From positions 1 to 40,759 of the IMG/VR virus record IMGVR_UViG_3300035659_000045: DNA of 40,759 bases; one strand, given 5' to 3'. Made by a program: the position numbers and the translations under genes. Each line of letters opens with the position of its first letter. Position 1 is the stretch's first letter. A model generated the notes under the pieces. It searched no databases and had not been told where the DNA came from. It was given only the letters and a program-made list of their open reading frames with translations. Below are positions 7,971 through 15,087 of the stretch, piece by piece. The DNA comes from a virus.

Positions 7971-8512
7971 GAACGCCTCCTCTCTTCCCAGAGATCGCAG
8001 ACCACATCCCACACACCCTTGTGCTGGAGGAACGTGCGCGAGAACTGCTCCGGCTGTTCCGTCATGACCTCGATCGGATCACGACGCTGCACACGCACCA
8101 GACCGCGCAGCTGGCGCTCCTCCACGAAGAACCGCTTGCGGTCCTCCTGGTCATCGATCGTCGCGACACGCGCGAGCCGCGTCTCGGAATCAGCCTGGTG
8201 CTGCAGGTAGCGGACGCGCGCGGCGAGCGTGCCCATGTGCTGCGGCGATGGGATGAGGAACTTCTTGTGATAAGCGCTCGCGTCACGCCACATCGCGAAC
8301 TGCGCGACGATGTACTCGCGGGCGTCGGCATCCAGCTCGATGCACGCGGTCGCCGCAGCCATGAATGCACGACGCGACGACTTGTCGACATCATCTAGCG
8401 TGTGCGTCGGCATGTGTCGGTTGCGATTGGCCTTCGTCTGAATCGCGACTGCTCCACGCACTGCCTCGTGATAGAGCACGCACAACTCTTGAGCGATCTG
8501 CTTCTTGCTCAC
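7967..8512 (-). CDS. Hypothetical protein, replication region
   Basis: The protein has 181 aa, is mainly helical and basic, with no recognised domain. It begins MSKKQIAQELCVLYHEAVRG and is rich in Arg, Gln and Ala. The GTG start at 8512 overlaps the TGA of the small zinc-finger frame by 4 nt, and its own stop overlaps the next GTG by 4 nt. Its placement directly upstream of the DnaB-like helicase gene would fit a helicase loader or other replication factor, but no AAA+ or other motif supports this. Confidence 0.75.
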   Translation of the reverse strand: MSKKQIAQELCVLYHEAVRGAVAIQTKANRNRHMPTHTLDDVDKSSRRAFMAAATACIELDADAREYIVAQFAMWRDASAYHKKFLIPSPQHMGTLAARVRYLQHQADSETRLARVATIDDQEDRKRFFVEERQLRGLVRVQRRDPIEVMTEQPEQFSRTFLQHKGVWDVVCDLWEERRRS

Positions 8513-8664
8513 TTCGTCGCCTTACGGACACGCTGCTTGTACTTGCGAACAGCTCGTCGTTGACACGTTCGACACTCGCGACGCCCATCAGGGTAGACGT
8601 AGAGGTTTTCACCAGACAGTGGATGACGACGCGGGCAATGCGTCTTCGCAGCGTTTTTGATCAT
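8509..8664 (-). CDS. 51-aa zinc-finger ORF, probable remnant of an HNH endonuclease
   Basis: The translation starts MIKNAAKTHCPRRHPLSGEN and ends in a Lys/Arg-rich tail. Its C-X3-H-X16-C-X2-C finger has the same spacing as the C-terminal ribbon of the HNH protein at 2482, and both have a similar NAAK segment just before the first Cys. The HNH core itself is missing. The same frame stays open upstream to the stop of the HNH gene at 8809, without any ATG, GTG or TTG start. In that stretch it reads NWLWITS and LNLDHC, like the CWxWTGA and TLDHLC blocks of the family. No clear ribosome binding site precedes ATG 8664. The TGA overlaps the GTG of the next gene by 4 nt, which argues that some translation still occurs. 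Confidence 0.5.
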   Translation of the reverse strand: MIKNAAKTHCPRRHPLSGENLYVYPDGRRECRTCQRRAVRKYKQRVRKATK

Positions 8665-8685
8665 CCCGAAGACAGGATGTAGTTC

Positions 8686-8708
8686 ATCTTGACCGCAGTG
8701 GTCAAGAT
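8686..8708. repeat. Inverted repeat, 9-bp arms
   Basis: ATCTTGACC and GGTCAAGAT form a perfect 9-bp stem around GCAGT. No T-tract follows on either strand, so it is not a clear intrinsic terminator. It could be an RNA hairpin in the leader of the downstream genes or a protein-binding site. The arm includes CTTGAC, which overlaps part of the TTGACA-like -35 hexamer. Confidence 0.5.
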
Positions 8709-8726
8709 TAAGGTGGCCAGGAGATG

Positions 8727-8779
8727 TTATCCACAGCCAATTTTGAAGATCGTCGACGGTCCGTCCACAAGCTGTGGAC
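8727..8779. other. DnaA-box-like cluster, possible origin element
   Basis: TTATCCACA at 8727-8735 is a perfect match to the classical DnaA box. Some 28 nt further on, GTCCACA-AGC-TGTGGAC (8763-8779) is a perfect 7-bp inverted repeat whose arms each contain TCCACA. The cluster lies in the only sizeable gap inside the replication module, next to the helicase genes. Caution: on the minus strand the first box coincides with codons for Leu-Trp-Ile of the decayed HNH frame, so the match may be a by-product of that coding relic. Confidence 0.3.
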
Positions 8780-8808
8780 GAGATCTTTTTCAGGCCACGA
8801 CCTTGAAC

Positions 8809-9336
8809 CTAACGAACGTGTGCCCACTTCACGCGTCGAATGATCTGACTGATGGTGAAGGCGCTCACGCCATAACGTTTTGCAATCGACTTCTGTGACT
8901 TTGAGTGAGCAACGCCTTGTTTTCCGGGTTCATATTCAGCACGAATGCACCGAACATCAGCTTCGGTAAGTTTCGCGTGCGGCGACTCTTCTCCATGCAA
9001 GCTGACTCGTCGTCTACGCTTGGTCATGTCGCTCTCGTTGTCCTTCGGCGCCCCCAAGTACAGATGTGAAGGCCGAATGCACGGAGGGTTATCGCATTTG
9101 TGAAGAACCCATCTTCCGCTTGGAATTTTACCGTAACGAAGTTCCCAAGAAACGCGATGCGCAAATGCCGCACCCGCTCCTGCAGGACCGCGGCCGATTT
9201 GCCCATACCCGACATTTAATGATGCGGTCCAAACCCAGCACCGCGTCTTCATGTGCGGTTGCTTGGGACCAAGCTTATTGACCTTCGGCCAGAAACGCTC
9301 TGCGAGCGAACCTCGAATCGTTCGGCTCCTCATCAA
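8809..9336 (-). CDS. HNH endonuclease with C-terminal helix-turn-helix
   Basis: This free-standing homing-type endonuclease of about 175 aa looks complete. The N-terminal block RFWPKVNK...CWVWTAS is followed by the HNH core VLHKCDNPPCIRPSHLYLG (about residues 78-96). A C-terminal region (SQKSIAKRYGVSAFTISQII) has the pattern of a helix-turn-helix, often the DNA-recognition part of such enzymes. The TTG start at 9336 overlaps the helicase TGA by 4 nt, while ATG 9333 is one codon later; neither has a strong ribosome binding site. The gene is inserted between the SF2 helicase and the DnaB region. Confidence 0.88.
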   Translation of the reverse strand: MMRSRTIRGSLAERFWPKVNKLGPKQPHMKTRCWVWTASLNVGYGQIGRGPAGAGAAFAHRVSWELRYGKIPSGRWVLHKCDNPPCIRPSHLYLGAPKDNESDMTKRRRRVSLHGEESPHAKLTEADVRCIRAEYEPGKQGVAHSKSQKSIAKRYGVSAFTISQIIRRVKWAHVR

Positions 9337-10808
9337 TCCACTATAACATGAAAGCCTTCATCGGTGTAGAGCGCAAGTCTCTCTTGACTGTGTCGCGAAA
9401 GCCACTTGTGCGTCAGGTCGCTGAAGTCGACGACATCGAGTCGGTTGTCGTCCTTCTTCGCGCGGAGACCACGGCCGATCTTCTGCAGCACGTTCGCGGT
9501 CGACTGTCCGCCGTCCGCGACGATGAGCGCGCGAATGCTCGGGATGTCGACGCCCTCGCCGAAGATCGGCGACGCGACGAGCACATTGATCTTGCCGTCC
9601 GTGAGCCGCACCTTCTGGCGCTCGATCTCCTCGGTCGGCATCTGGCCGTGGACGAACGCGTGCTTCACCTTCCGCTCGCGCAGCAGGTCGCACAGCTTGT
9701 CGCCGTGCCACAGCTCTCGCACCAGGATCAACGTAGGCCACTCCTTCTTCGCGAAGCGAGCGGCTCTGCCCGCGATGACTCCGTTGCGTACATCGTTGAG
9801 GACGATGCCCTCCTTGTAGACGCTCTGCCAGTCGAGGTCGGCGTCGATCTTCGGCTTAGTGATCTCCACCATGCGAATGGTCGGTATCGCGTTGACGCCG
9901 AGCTTGCCCAGCTCCTGGTTGGTGACGAGCGCGACGATCGGTCCGAACGCGGCCTCGACCATGAGGCCCTTGCCGTCCGCGAGCCCGAACGGGGTACCAG
10001 ACATACCGAAGCGCCATGGCGCGTCGATGCGCTGGACGAGCCGATAGAACGACTTCGCGGAGGCGTGATGCGTCTCGTCGAGGATGAGCAGGTCGATCGT
10101 CTTGAGGTACTTCGCGATGATCTTCTTCTGCGCCTCGCCCTGCGTCCGGGTGAGGCTCTGCACGGTTGCGATCGTGATGTGCTTCGGATCGAAGCGGCCA
10201 TCACCGATGATGCCGATGTGCTCCTCGATCGTGCCGAGGCGCAGCGCGATGCGCTCGCGTGCCTGCTTGAGCAGCTGCTTGGTGTGGACCAGGAACAGGC
10301 AGCGGCACTCGGACAGCGCCTTGATGATCGCCGCGGCGATCTCGGTCTTGCCGCCGCCGGTCGCCACGTCAAGCAGGCCATGCCCTCTCTTCAGCGCGCT
10401 CCTGACCACGCGGAGCTGGTCGGGACGTAGCTTGATACCGGCGAGCATGCTCGGCGTGACACGACGCTCTCCAGTACCCAGAGGAGGACGCTTGCGCTCG
10501 TCCTTGGTCTTCATGACCTTGTAGCCGGCCTCGCGCAGCAGCCTCTTCAGGCGCCGCATGATGCCCTTGGGGAACGTGGAGCCTTCCGCGTAGAACATGT
10601 GCCTGCGGCCGTCCCACAGGCCCTGCTGAACGACTGGGTTGAAGTGCGCGCCCTTGGTATCGATGGCGAGCGCATCGTCCAGGAGGTTGACGATGCGCGT
10701 GCGCTCCTTCTTGGCCTTCTTCTTGTCCCAGCCCGGATAGCGGAACCTGACCACGCAGCGCACGTTCGAGAGCATCGTCACCGTGGCGCGTCGTTCAGGC
10801 TCCGTCAC
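9333..10808 (-). CDS. SF2 DNA helicase, UvsW-like
   Basis: The protein has 491 aa. After an N-terminal domain of about 110 residues (including the FNPVVQQGLWDGRRHMF block, like the DNA-binding N-domain of T4 UvsW) comes the helicase core: Walker A in VATGGGKTE (about 148-156), the DEAH-box variant LDETHHAS (about 243-250), motif III FGMSGTP, and the C-terminal VASPIFGEGVDIPS and QKIGRGLRA motifs. UvsW-type enzymes remodel recombination and replication intermediates and help switch to recombination-dependent replication. The GTG start at 10808 lies just downstream of a TTGACA-bearing palindrome. It is the first gene of the replication module after the structural genes. Confidence 0.92.
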   Translation of the reverse strand: MTEPERRATVTMLSNVRCVVRFRYPGWDKKKAKKERTRIVNLLDDALAIDTKGAHFNPVVQQGLWDGRRHMFYAEGSTFPKGIMRRLKRLLREAGYKVMKTKDERKRPPLGTGERRVTPSMLAGIKLRPDQLRVVRSALKRGHGLLDVATGGGKTEIAAAIIKALSECRCLFLVHTKQLLKQARERIALRLGTIEEHIGIIGDGRFDPKHITIATVQSLTRTQGEAQKKIIAKYLKTIDLLILDETHHASAKSFYRLVQRIDAPWRFGMSGTPFGLADGKGLMVEAAFGPIVALVTNQELGKLGVNAIPTIRMVEITKPKIDADLDWQSVYKEGIVLNDVRNGVIAGRAARFAKKEWPTLILVRELWHGDKLCDLLRERKVKHAFVHGQMPTEEIERQKVRLTDGKINVLVASPIFGEGVDIPSIRALIVADGGQSTANVLQKIGRGLRAKKDDNRLDVVDFSDLTHKWLSRHSQERLALYTDEGFHVIVD

Positions 10809-10815
10809 CTACGGA

Positions 10816-10846
10816 ACCTACCCTCTTATCGTTGACAATGTCAACG
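10816..10846 (-). promoter_or_regulatory. Second palindromic promoter/operator copy
   Basis: A 17-bp palindrome (10830-10846) reads on the minus strand CGTTGAC-ATT-GTCAACG and contains TTGACA at 10839-10844. A candidate -10 follows after 17-18 nt (GTAGGT or TAGGTT, weak). It has the same arms and spacer length as the site at 4344-4358. It lies between the last virion-type gene and the SF2 helicase, where a promoter for the replication module would be expected. Confidence 0.5.
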
Positions 10847-11299
10847 CTAAGAACCGAAGGCGAACAGCATCACGCGGACCGTTGTCTGGACGCTTGGCGT
10901 GCGCGCGATCGACAGCGCCGTGTACGCGATGGTCTGCGAGGCGATGAGCATGAAGCCGTCGACCTCGATCGGAGCAGCCGCACCGGCCGGGCTCGTCAGC
11001 TTGGCGATGACAGGGTTGGGTGCCGCAAGCACGCCGGTCGGGAAGCCAGGAGACGGCGGGATGCCGATGTTTGGCATGACCTTGATGACGACCCAGTTCG
11101 CGCCGTTCACGAGCGATCCGAAGGTGACCGGCGTGTCGCCATCCGCGGTGAGCGTGTACTCCTCCTCCTTGCGGGCTGAGCACGCCATCTGCTCCAGGAC
11201 GTCGGCGAGCCACGTCGGGTTCGACGAGCTGTCGACGTTCGGGACGGGCGCCGCGTACCTGAGCCGCCCGGAGAACTGCACGGTGCCTGAGATCGTCAT
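10847..11299 (-). CDS. Virion-type hypothetical protein
   Basis: The protein has 150 aa. It is beta-rich with many Ala, Val, Thr and Gly and few Cys, and begins MTISGTVQFSGRLRYAAP. The pattern (FGSLVNGANWVVIK, then a variable loop, then DGFMLIASQTIAYTALSIA) resembles small beta-sandwich proteins of phage virions. No family can be named. ATG 11299 has AGGAGG about 6 nt upstream. It is the last gene of the structural block before the promoter at 10830. Confidence 0.75.
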   Translation of the reverse strand: MTISGTVQFSGRLRYAAPVPNVDSSSNPTWLADVLEQMACSARKEEEYTLTADGDTPVTFGSLVNGANWVVIKVMPNIGIPPSPGFPTGVLAAPNPVIAKLTSPAGAAAPIEVDGFMLIASQTIAYTALSIARTPSVQTTVRVMLFAFGS

Positions 11300-11308
11300 G
11301 GATGCCTC

Positions 11309-11722
11309 CTAGAAGAACACGGTGGTGACGGCTGGCTCGACGACGAACTGCCGGTTGGAGAGCACCTGAGAACGCTTCCCGGTGGCGAGCTGGACCCAGG
11401 CGTCGCACCAGTACGACGCGTCGGAGTCGAGACCGGCGGTGTCGGCAGGGTCGAGGAAGATCTGCGCCTGACCCATCGTGGCGCCGGTCTGCGGCACCGT
11501 GATGAGGATCTGGCCGTCGACGCCGCCGGCCGTGACGTTCTTCTTGGTGATGATCGCGTTGATGTCTTCGATGCGGTTCTTGGTCGTGAACCAGACCTTG
11601 GCACCGGTGAGGTCCACTGGCTGGAGGGTCTTGCTGTCACGCACAGCCAGCAGGAACGTCTTGCTCTCGCCACGGACGACCGTGATGGGTTGCGGTGGAG
11701 CCTGCGGGTTCGTGCAGCTCAC
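11309..11722 (-). CDS. BppU-N-like Ig-fold virion protein
   Basis: The protein has 137 aa. The segment beginning at residue 13 (TVVRGESKTFLLAVRDSK, then DLTGAKVWFTTKNR) resembles the N-terminal beta-sandwich of phage baseplate upper/tail accessory proteins of the BppU type: a Gly-Glu-ser-Lys strand, then Val-Asp-Leu-Thr-Gly-Ala and an aromatic strand. Such domains attach receptor-binding parts to the tail tip. The GTG start at 11722 overlaps the TGA of the repeat protein gene by 4 nt, so the two are probably translated together. The family call rests on pattern only. Confidence 0.7.
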   Translation of the reverse strand: MSCTNPQAPPQPITVVRGESKTFLLAVRDSKTLQPVDLTGAKVWFTTKNRIEDINAIITKKNVTAGGVDGQILITVPQTGATMGQAQIFLDPADTAGLDSDASYWCDAWVQLATGKRSQVLSNRQFVVEPAVTTVFF

Positions 11723-13959
11723 TTGATGCTTCCTTCGAGGAGGTCGCCCACGACCGCAAGGGTACCATCAAGGTCGCCCTTTGTGGTCACCCCGCTTGCG
11801 AGGTCGCCGACCGTGCTGAACACGGCGTCGAGGTCACCTCGCACCAACACGGTCGCCGCCAGGTCGCTGATCGACGTGAGCGTGGCGATGAGGTTCGGCG
11901 AGGGAGCGGGCGTCGGTGGGAGAGCCGACGGGAAGTCCTCCGGCCCCAGGAACGGGTCCGGCTGCTTCCAGATCGGCCACGTCTGACGCGGCCACGTCGT
12001 GTCTTCGTCGAACGACACGGTCGCGGCTCTGACCTCATCACCGATCGGGACGAACGGGTTGACCCATGGGTCAGGCAACGTCCGGTTGTGGATGAGGACG
12101 GGTTCTTCCTCGATCGCGTTGATCGTGAATTCGTGGTCGACGCGGAACGACTGGACGCTCCACACGCGCTCCTTCGTGACGCCGGCGAGACGGTCGTCTT
12201 CCTCGACGGTGGTGCGAGCAACCGACTCATCCACGTCGACCAGCGCCAGCGTCGATGTCCCAAGCGGTTGCGTCGGTAACGTGCGGACGTCGTTTTCCTC
12301 GACGCGCGTGCGGGCAGTCGACTCGTCCACGTCGACAAGAGCGATGGTCGACACTCCGAGGGGTTGCGTGTAAACGACGTGGAAGTCCTCCTCCTCGACA
12401 CGTGTGCGAGTGATGGAGTCATCGACGTCAACGAGCGCGACGACCGAGACGCCGAGAGGCTGGGTCGAGTAGACATGGAAGTCATCCTCCTCGACGCGAG
12501 TCGCAGGCACGTTGTCTTCCGGGCCGACGAGCACTCTGCTCTCGATCGGGATGAACACCGAGCCGGTGAGCAGAGCGTCGTCGTCGACGATCGCCACAGA
12601 TGGCACCACGGGTGTCTCTTGGTCGATCGGTGCAACGACAGACGTGACGAGAGGTTGGGTCGGAAGCGTGCGGACGTCGTCTTCCTCGACATGAGTGGAC
12701 GGAGCGAGCGAATCATCGTTGTCTGCGATGGCAACCTGAGACGTGACCAGAGGCTGCGTCGGAAGCGCGCGGACGTCGTCTTCCTCGACATGAGTGGATG
12801 GAACCAGCTCATCGAGATCGACCAGCACAATGGTCGAGACGCCGAGTGGTTGCGTCGGAAGCGCGCGGACGTCGTCTTCCTCGACATGAGTGGATGGAAC
12901 CAGCTCATCGTTGTTGTCAGCGATCGCGACGACTGACGTACCGAGCGGTTGGGTAGCCGGCGAACGAACGTCTCCTTCCTCGACGGAGAATGTAGTCGTG
13001 GTCGCGATCGACTCGTCGAGGTCGACGAGCGCGACGACTGACGTACCGAGCGGTTGGGTAGCCGGCGAACGAACGTCTCCTTCCTCGACTGTGGTGCGTG
13101 CGACCGAGTCGTCGACGTCGACCAGCGCGACGACTGACGTACCGAGCGGTTGGGTAGCCGGCGAACGAACGTCTCCTTCCTCGACTGGGATCCGCACCGT
13201 CGAGTCGTCGACGTCGACCAGCGCGAGCTGACTCGTCACGAGCGGTTGGGTCGGAAGCGTGCGGACATCGCCTTCCTCGACCCGCGTGCGCGCGATCGAG
13301 TCATCCACGTCGACAATCGCGACTTGGCTCCAGGTGAGCGGCTGCGTGGGGAGCGTGCGGACGTCGTTTTCCTCGACGCGCGTGCGGGCAGTCGACTCGT
13401 CCACGTCGACAAGAGCGAGTTGTGATGCGACGAGAGGTTGGGTCGGAAGCGTGCGGACGTCGTCTTCAGCGATGCTGATGCTTGGAGAAATGACGTCGTC
13501 GACGTCGACCAGCGCGAGCTGACTCGTCACGAGCGGTTGGGTCGGAAGCGTGCGGACATCGTCTTCAGCGATGCTGATGCTTGGAGAAATGACGTCGTCG
13601 TTGTCGACACGCGCGACCTGACTCATGGTCAGGAGTTGCGTCTGCTGCGGGAAGATCGGGTCGTCGTCGACAGGAGACGTCGCGGCCGGAGTCGGAAGCT
13701 CATCGCGATCGACAGGCGCCATGGTCGGCGCGACGTCGAACGGCAAAGCTGGCTTCGGCTGCGCCGCGTCGTCGTCGGGACTGTTCGACTGCGGGATCAG
13801 GTACCGCTCGATGCCCGGCTTCGTTACGGTGGTGTGGACGACACCTTCCGTCGTCGAGAATTCAGGGCCGCGATCGGACCACTGACTGCCCGGCTGATTG
13901 GCACCGGCTCGGGGACCGATCCGCCGACCGCCGCCGAGCCCCTTGTTGATGCTAGACAC
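11719..13959 (-). CDS. 746-aa acidic tandem-repeat protein
   Basis: Function is unknown. Residues 1-97 are a Gly/Pro-rich lead. Residues about 98-613 are about fifteen copies of a 32-33-residue unit with the core EEDDVRTLPTQPLVTS followed by xxALVDVDDSxARTRV; the first, one middle and the last copy are degenerate. A proline-rich linker follows (PSALPPTPAPSPN), then a short C-terminal region of VxGDL units. Each repeat has an acidic turn, a Pro pair and a hydrophobic strand, suggesting a beta-solenoid or a chain of small modules. Some copies are nearly identical in DNA, indicating recent duplication. The GTG start at 13959 lies 3 nt after the stop of the preceding paralogue gene. Neighbours suggest a virion or fibre role; a host-surface or ligand-binding role is speculation. 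Confidence 0.85.
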   Translation of the reverse strand: MSSINKGLGGGRRIGPRAGANQPGSQWSDRGPEFSTTEGVVHTTVTKPGIERYLIPQSNSPDDDAAQPKPALPFDVAPTMAPVDRDELPTPAATSPVDDDPIFPQQTQLLTMSQVARVDNDDVISPSISIAEDDVRTLPTQPLVTSQLALVDVDDVISPSISIAEDDVRTLPTQPLVASQLALVDVDESTARTRVEENDVRTLPTQPLTWSQVAIVDVDDSIARTRVEEGDVRTLPTQPLVTSQLALVDVDDSTVRIPVEEGDVRSPATQPLGTSVVALVDVDDSVARTTVEEGDVRSPATQPLGTSVVALVDLDESIATTTTFSVEEGDVRSPATQPLGTSVVAIADNNDELVPSTHVEEDDVRALPTQPLGVSTIVLVDLDELVPSTHVEEDDVRALPTQPLVTSQVAIADNDDSLAPSTHVEEDDVRTLPTQPLVTSVVAPIDQETPVVPSVAIVDDDALLTGSVFIPIESRVLVGPEDNVPATRVEEDDFHVYSTQPLGVSVVALVDVDDSITRTRVEEEDFHVVYTQPLGVSTIALVDVDESTARTRVEENDVRTLPTQPLGTSTLALVDVDESVARTTVEEDDRLAGVTKERVWSVQSFRVDHEFTINAIEEEPVLIHNRTLPDPWVNPFVPIGDEVRAATVSFDEDTTWPRQTWPIWKQPDPFLGPEDFPSALPPTPAPSPNLIATLTSISDLAATVLVRGDLDAVFSTVGDLASGVTTKGDLDGTLAVVGDLLEGSIK
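12121..13668. repeat. Coding tandem repeats, period about 96-99 nt
   Basis: About fifteen in-frame units of 96-99 nt inside the 746-aa gene. Nearly identical DNA copies of a stretch of more than 50 nt begin near 12928, 13030 and 13129. A second, longer pair starts near 13434 and 13530. Every unit keeps the reading frame, and other copies have diverged at silent and non-silent sites. Confidence 0.9.
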
Positions 13960-13962
13960 GCG

Positions 13963-15087
13963 TCATCCCCACGCCACGTTGACACCAGCACTCGACGTCG
14001 GGCCAGTGGCGGCGATGGGGTTCAGCAACGCGAACGTGAGACATGCACCGTCACGGACGCGAGGGAGCGCGGAGATCTGCTTCACGTAGTCGTGCGAGTA
14101 CGTGTCCTCCAGCCCGTTGTAGATGGGGATCCACGCGAGTGGGAACCCGAGGATGTAGTTGTTCGACTCGGCCGGCGTGGCGCTCATCGTGATCGAGTCG
14201 AGCTGCTTGACGCCAGAGTCCCCATTCTGCAGCGGGACCATCAGGAGGCTGGCGCCAGGTCCGGTGGTGATGTAGCTGAAGCAGGACAACCCTGGGTTGC
14301 CATTACCAGGAGCCGTTGCATTGTTCACGGTCGTCATCGTCGTGCCCGGGATAGTTTGCCCAGCCGTGCCGCCGATGCTCGTGTACTTGAAGCTCGTGTA
14401 GCTTGTGCCACCACCACTCACGGTGTTGTACATCCCCATGATCTGGAGACCAGGATCACCTGCCGAGATGTAGCGCTGCGCCGGCAGCGTGTTGGTGAAC
14501 GTCGTCGGCGTTGCAGACGTGACCGTCTGGTCGTACGTCAGCACCATGTCGTACAGCACCATCAACCGTGCCGATGCGGCGACGTCGTCGGTACGCACCC
14601 AGGCGCTGATCACGTGCTTGGTCATCGGCGACACGTTCCCGCCGTGCATGAGTGCGCCGAGGGTCTGGTCGTTGCGTTGACGAGCAGTGGCCGCGGTCCC
14701 TGCGAAGTCGCCGGCGGCCGGGTACTCGTTGACGCCGAAGTGATGGGTCCAGTCCTGGAGGAGAGTGCCCGTGCTGATGCCCTTGAACCAGAAGGCTTGC
14801 CGCATCTGCCCGTTGACCGTGATCTGGCGGATCATGCCGTCGACGGAGTTGAAGCCGCAGAGCAACCCGTTGCGGTCGATCTGCGTCTGCATCCATGGCT
14901 TGTGGTGGAACACGTACGAGCAGTGTTCGAGCCATGACCACCCGCACCAGGCGAAGACCCGCCCGCGGTGGAGGATCGGCATCAGGCGAGACACGCCGAA
15001 CGCGTTCCTCGCGACGAACTGCGCAACGCGCAGCTTGTCGTGGTCGCTCGACCTCGTCTTGCTCTCCGTGTGGGCGCCGACGAGCAT
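13963..15087 (-). CDS. Virion-type protein, paralogue 4 of a four-gene array
   Basis: The protein has 374 aa. It starts MLVGAHTESKTRSSDHDKLR, similar to the start of the paralogue at 16178 (AGAH...TRSKTRHSDHD). Shared core blocks follow in order: a P-AAGD-xxGTAxTARQ block, GGNVSPMTKHV, LYDMVLTYD, TNTLPAQRYISAGDPGLQI, and a final D-G-ACLTF block close to the C-terminus. The protein is Thr/Gly/Ala-rich and beta-prone, typical of virion proteins. ATG 15087 forms TGATG with the preceding stop; GTG 15090 is one codon earlier and equally possible. It is not recognised as a known family. Confidence 0.85.
   Translation of the reverse strand: MLVGAHTESKTRSSDHDKLRVAQFVARNAFGVSRLMPILHRGRVFAWCGWSWLEHCSYVFHHKPWMQTQIDRNGLLCGFNSVDGMIRQITVNGQMRQAFWFKGISTGTLLQDWTHHFGVNEYPAAGDFAGTAATARQRNDQTLGALMHGGNVSPMTKHVISAWVRTDDVAASARLMVLYDMVLTYDQTVTSATPTTFTNTLPAQRYISAGDPGLQIMGMYNTVSGGGTSYTSFKYTSIGGTAGQTIPGTTMTTVNNATAPGNGNPGLSCFSYITTGPGASLLMVPLQNGDSGVKQLDSITMSATPAESNNYILGFPLAWIPIYNGLEDTYSHDYVKQISALPRVRDGACLTFALLNPIAATGPTSSAGVNVAWG

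Larger units (their letters stand above)
8665..8808 (-). pseudogene. Decayed 5' part of an HNH gene, no start codon
   Basis: This 144-nt gap has no independent gene. In the frame of the 51-aa ORF it is open for 48 codons from the TAG at 8809-8811, and it contains WLWIT and LNLDHC, reminiscent of HNH_3 N-terminal and core blocks with the intervening part deleted. There is no usable start codon. The interpretation as a relic rests on short motifs, so it is tentative. The same stretch holds a 9-bp inverted repeat and DnaA-box-like sequences, listed separately. Confidence 0.35.

Noticed and set aside
12121-13668. CRISPR-like regularly spaced repeats
   Set aside because: Repeats are contiguous, in frame and translate to conserved protein units; no spacers of unrelated sequence.
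13438-14937. Long plus-strand open frames opposite the repeat and paralogue genes (also 3-1811, 9348-10430, 14895-16214, 17272-18576, 34421-35851)
   Set aside because: Composition is Arg/Val/Leu/Asp-rich without domains, there are no ribosome binding sites, and they mirror well-supported minus-strand genes; they are artefacts of high GC.
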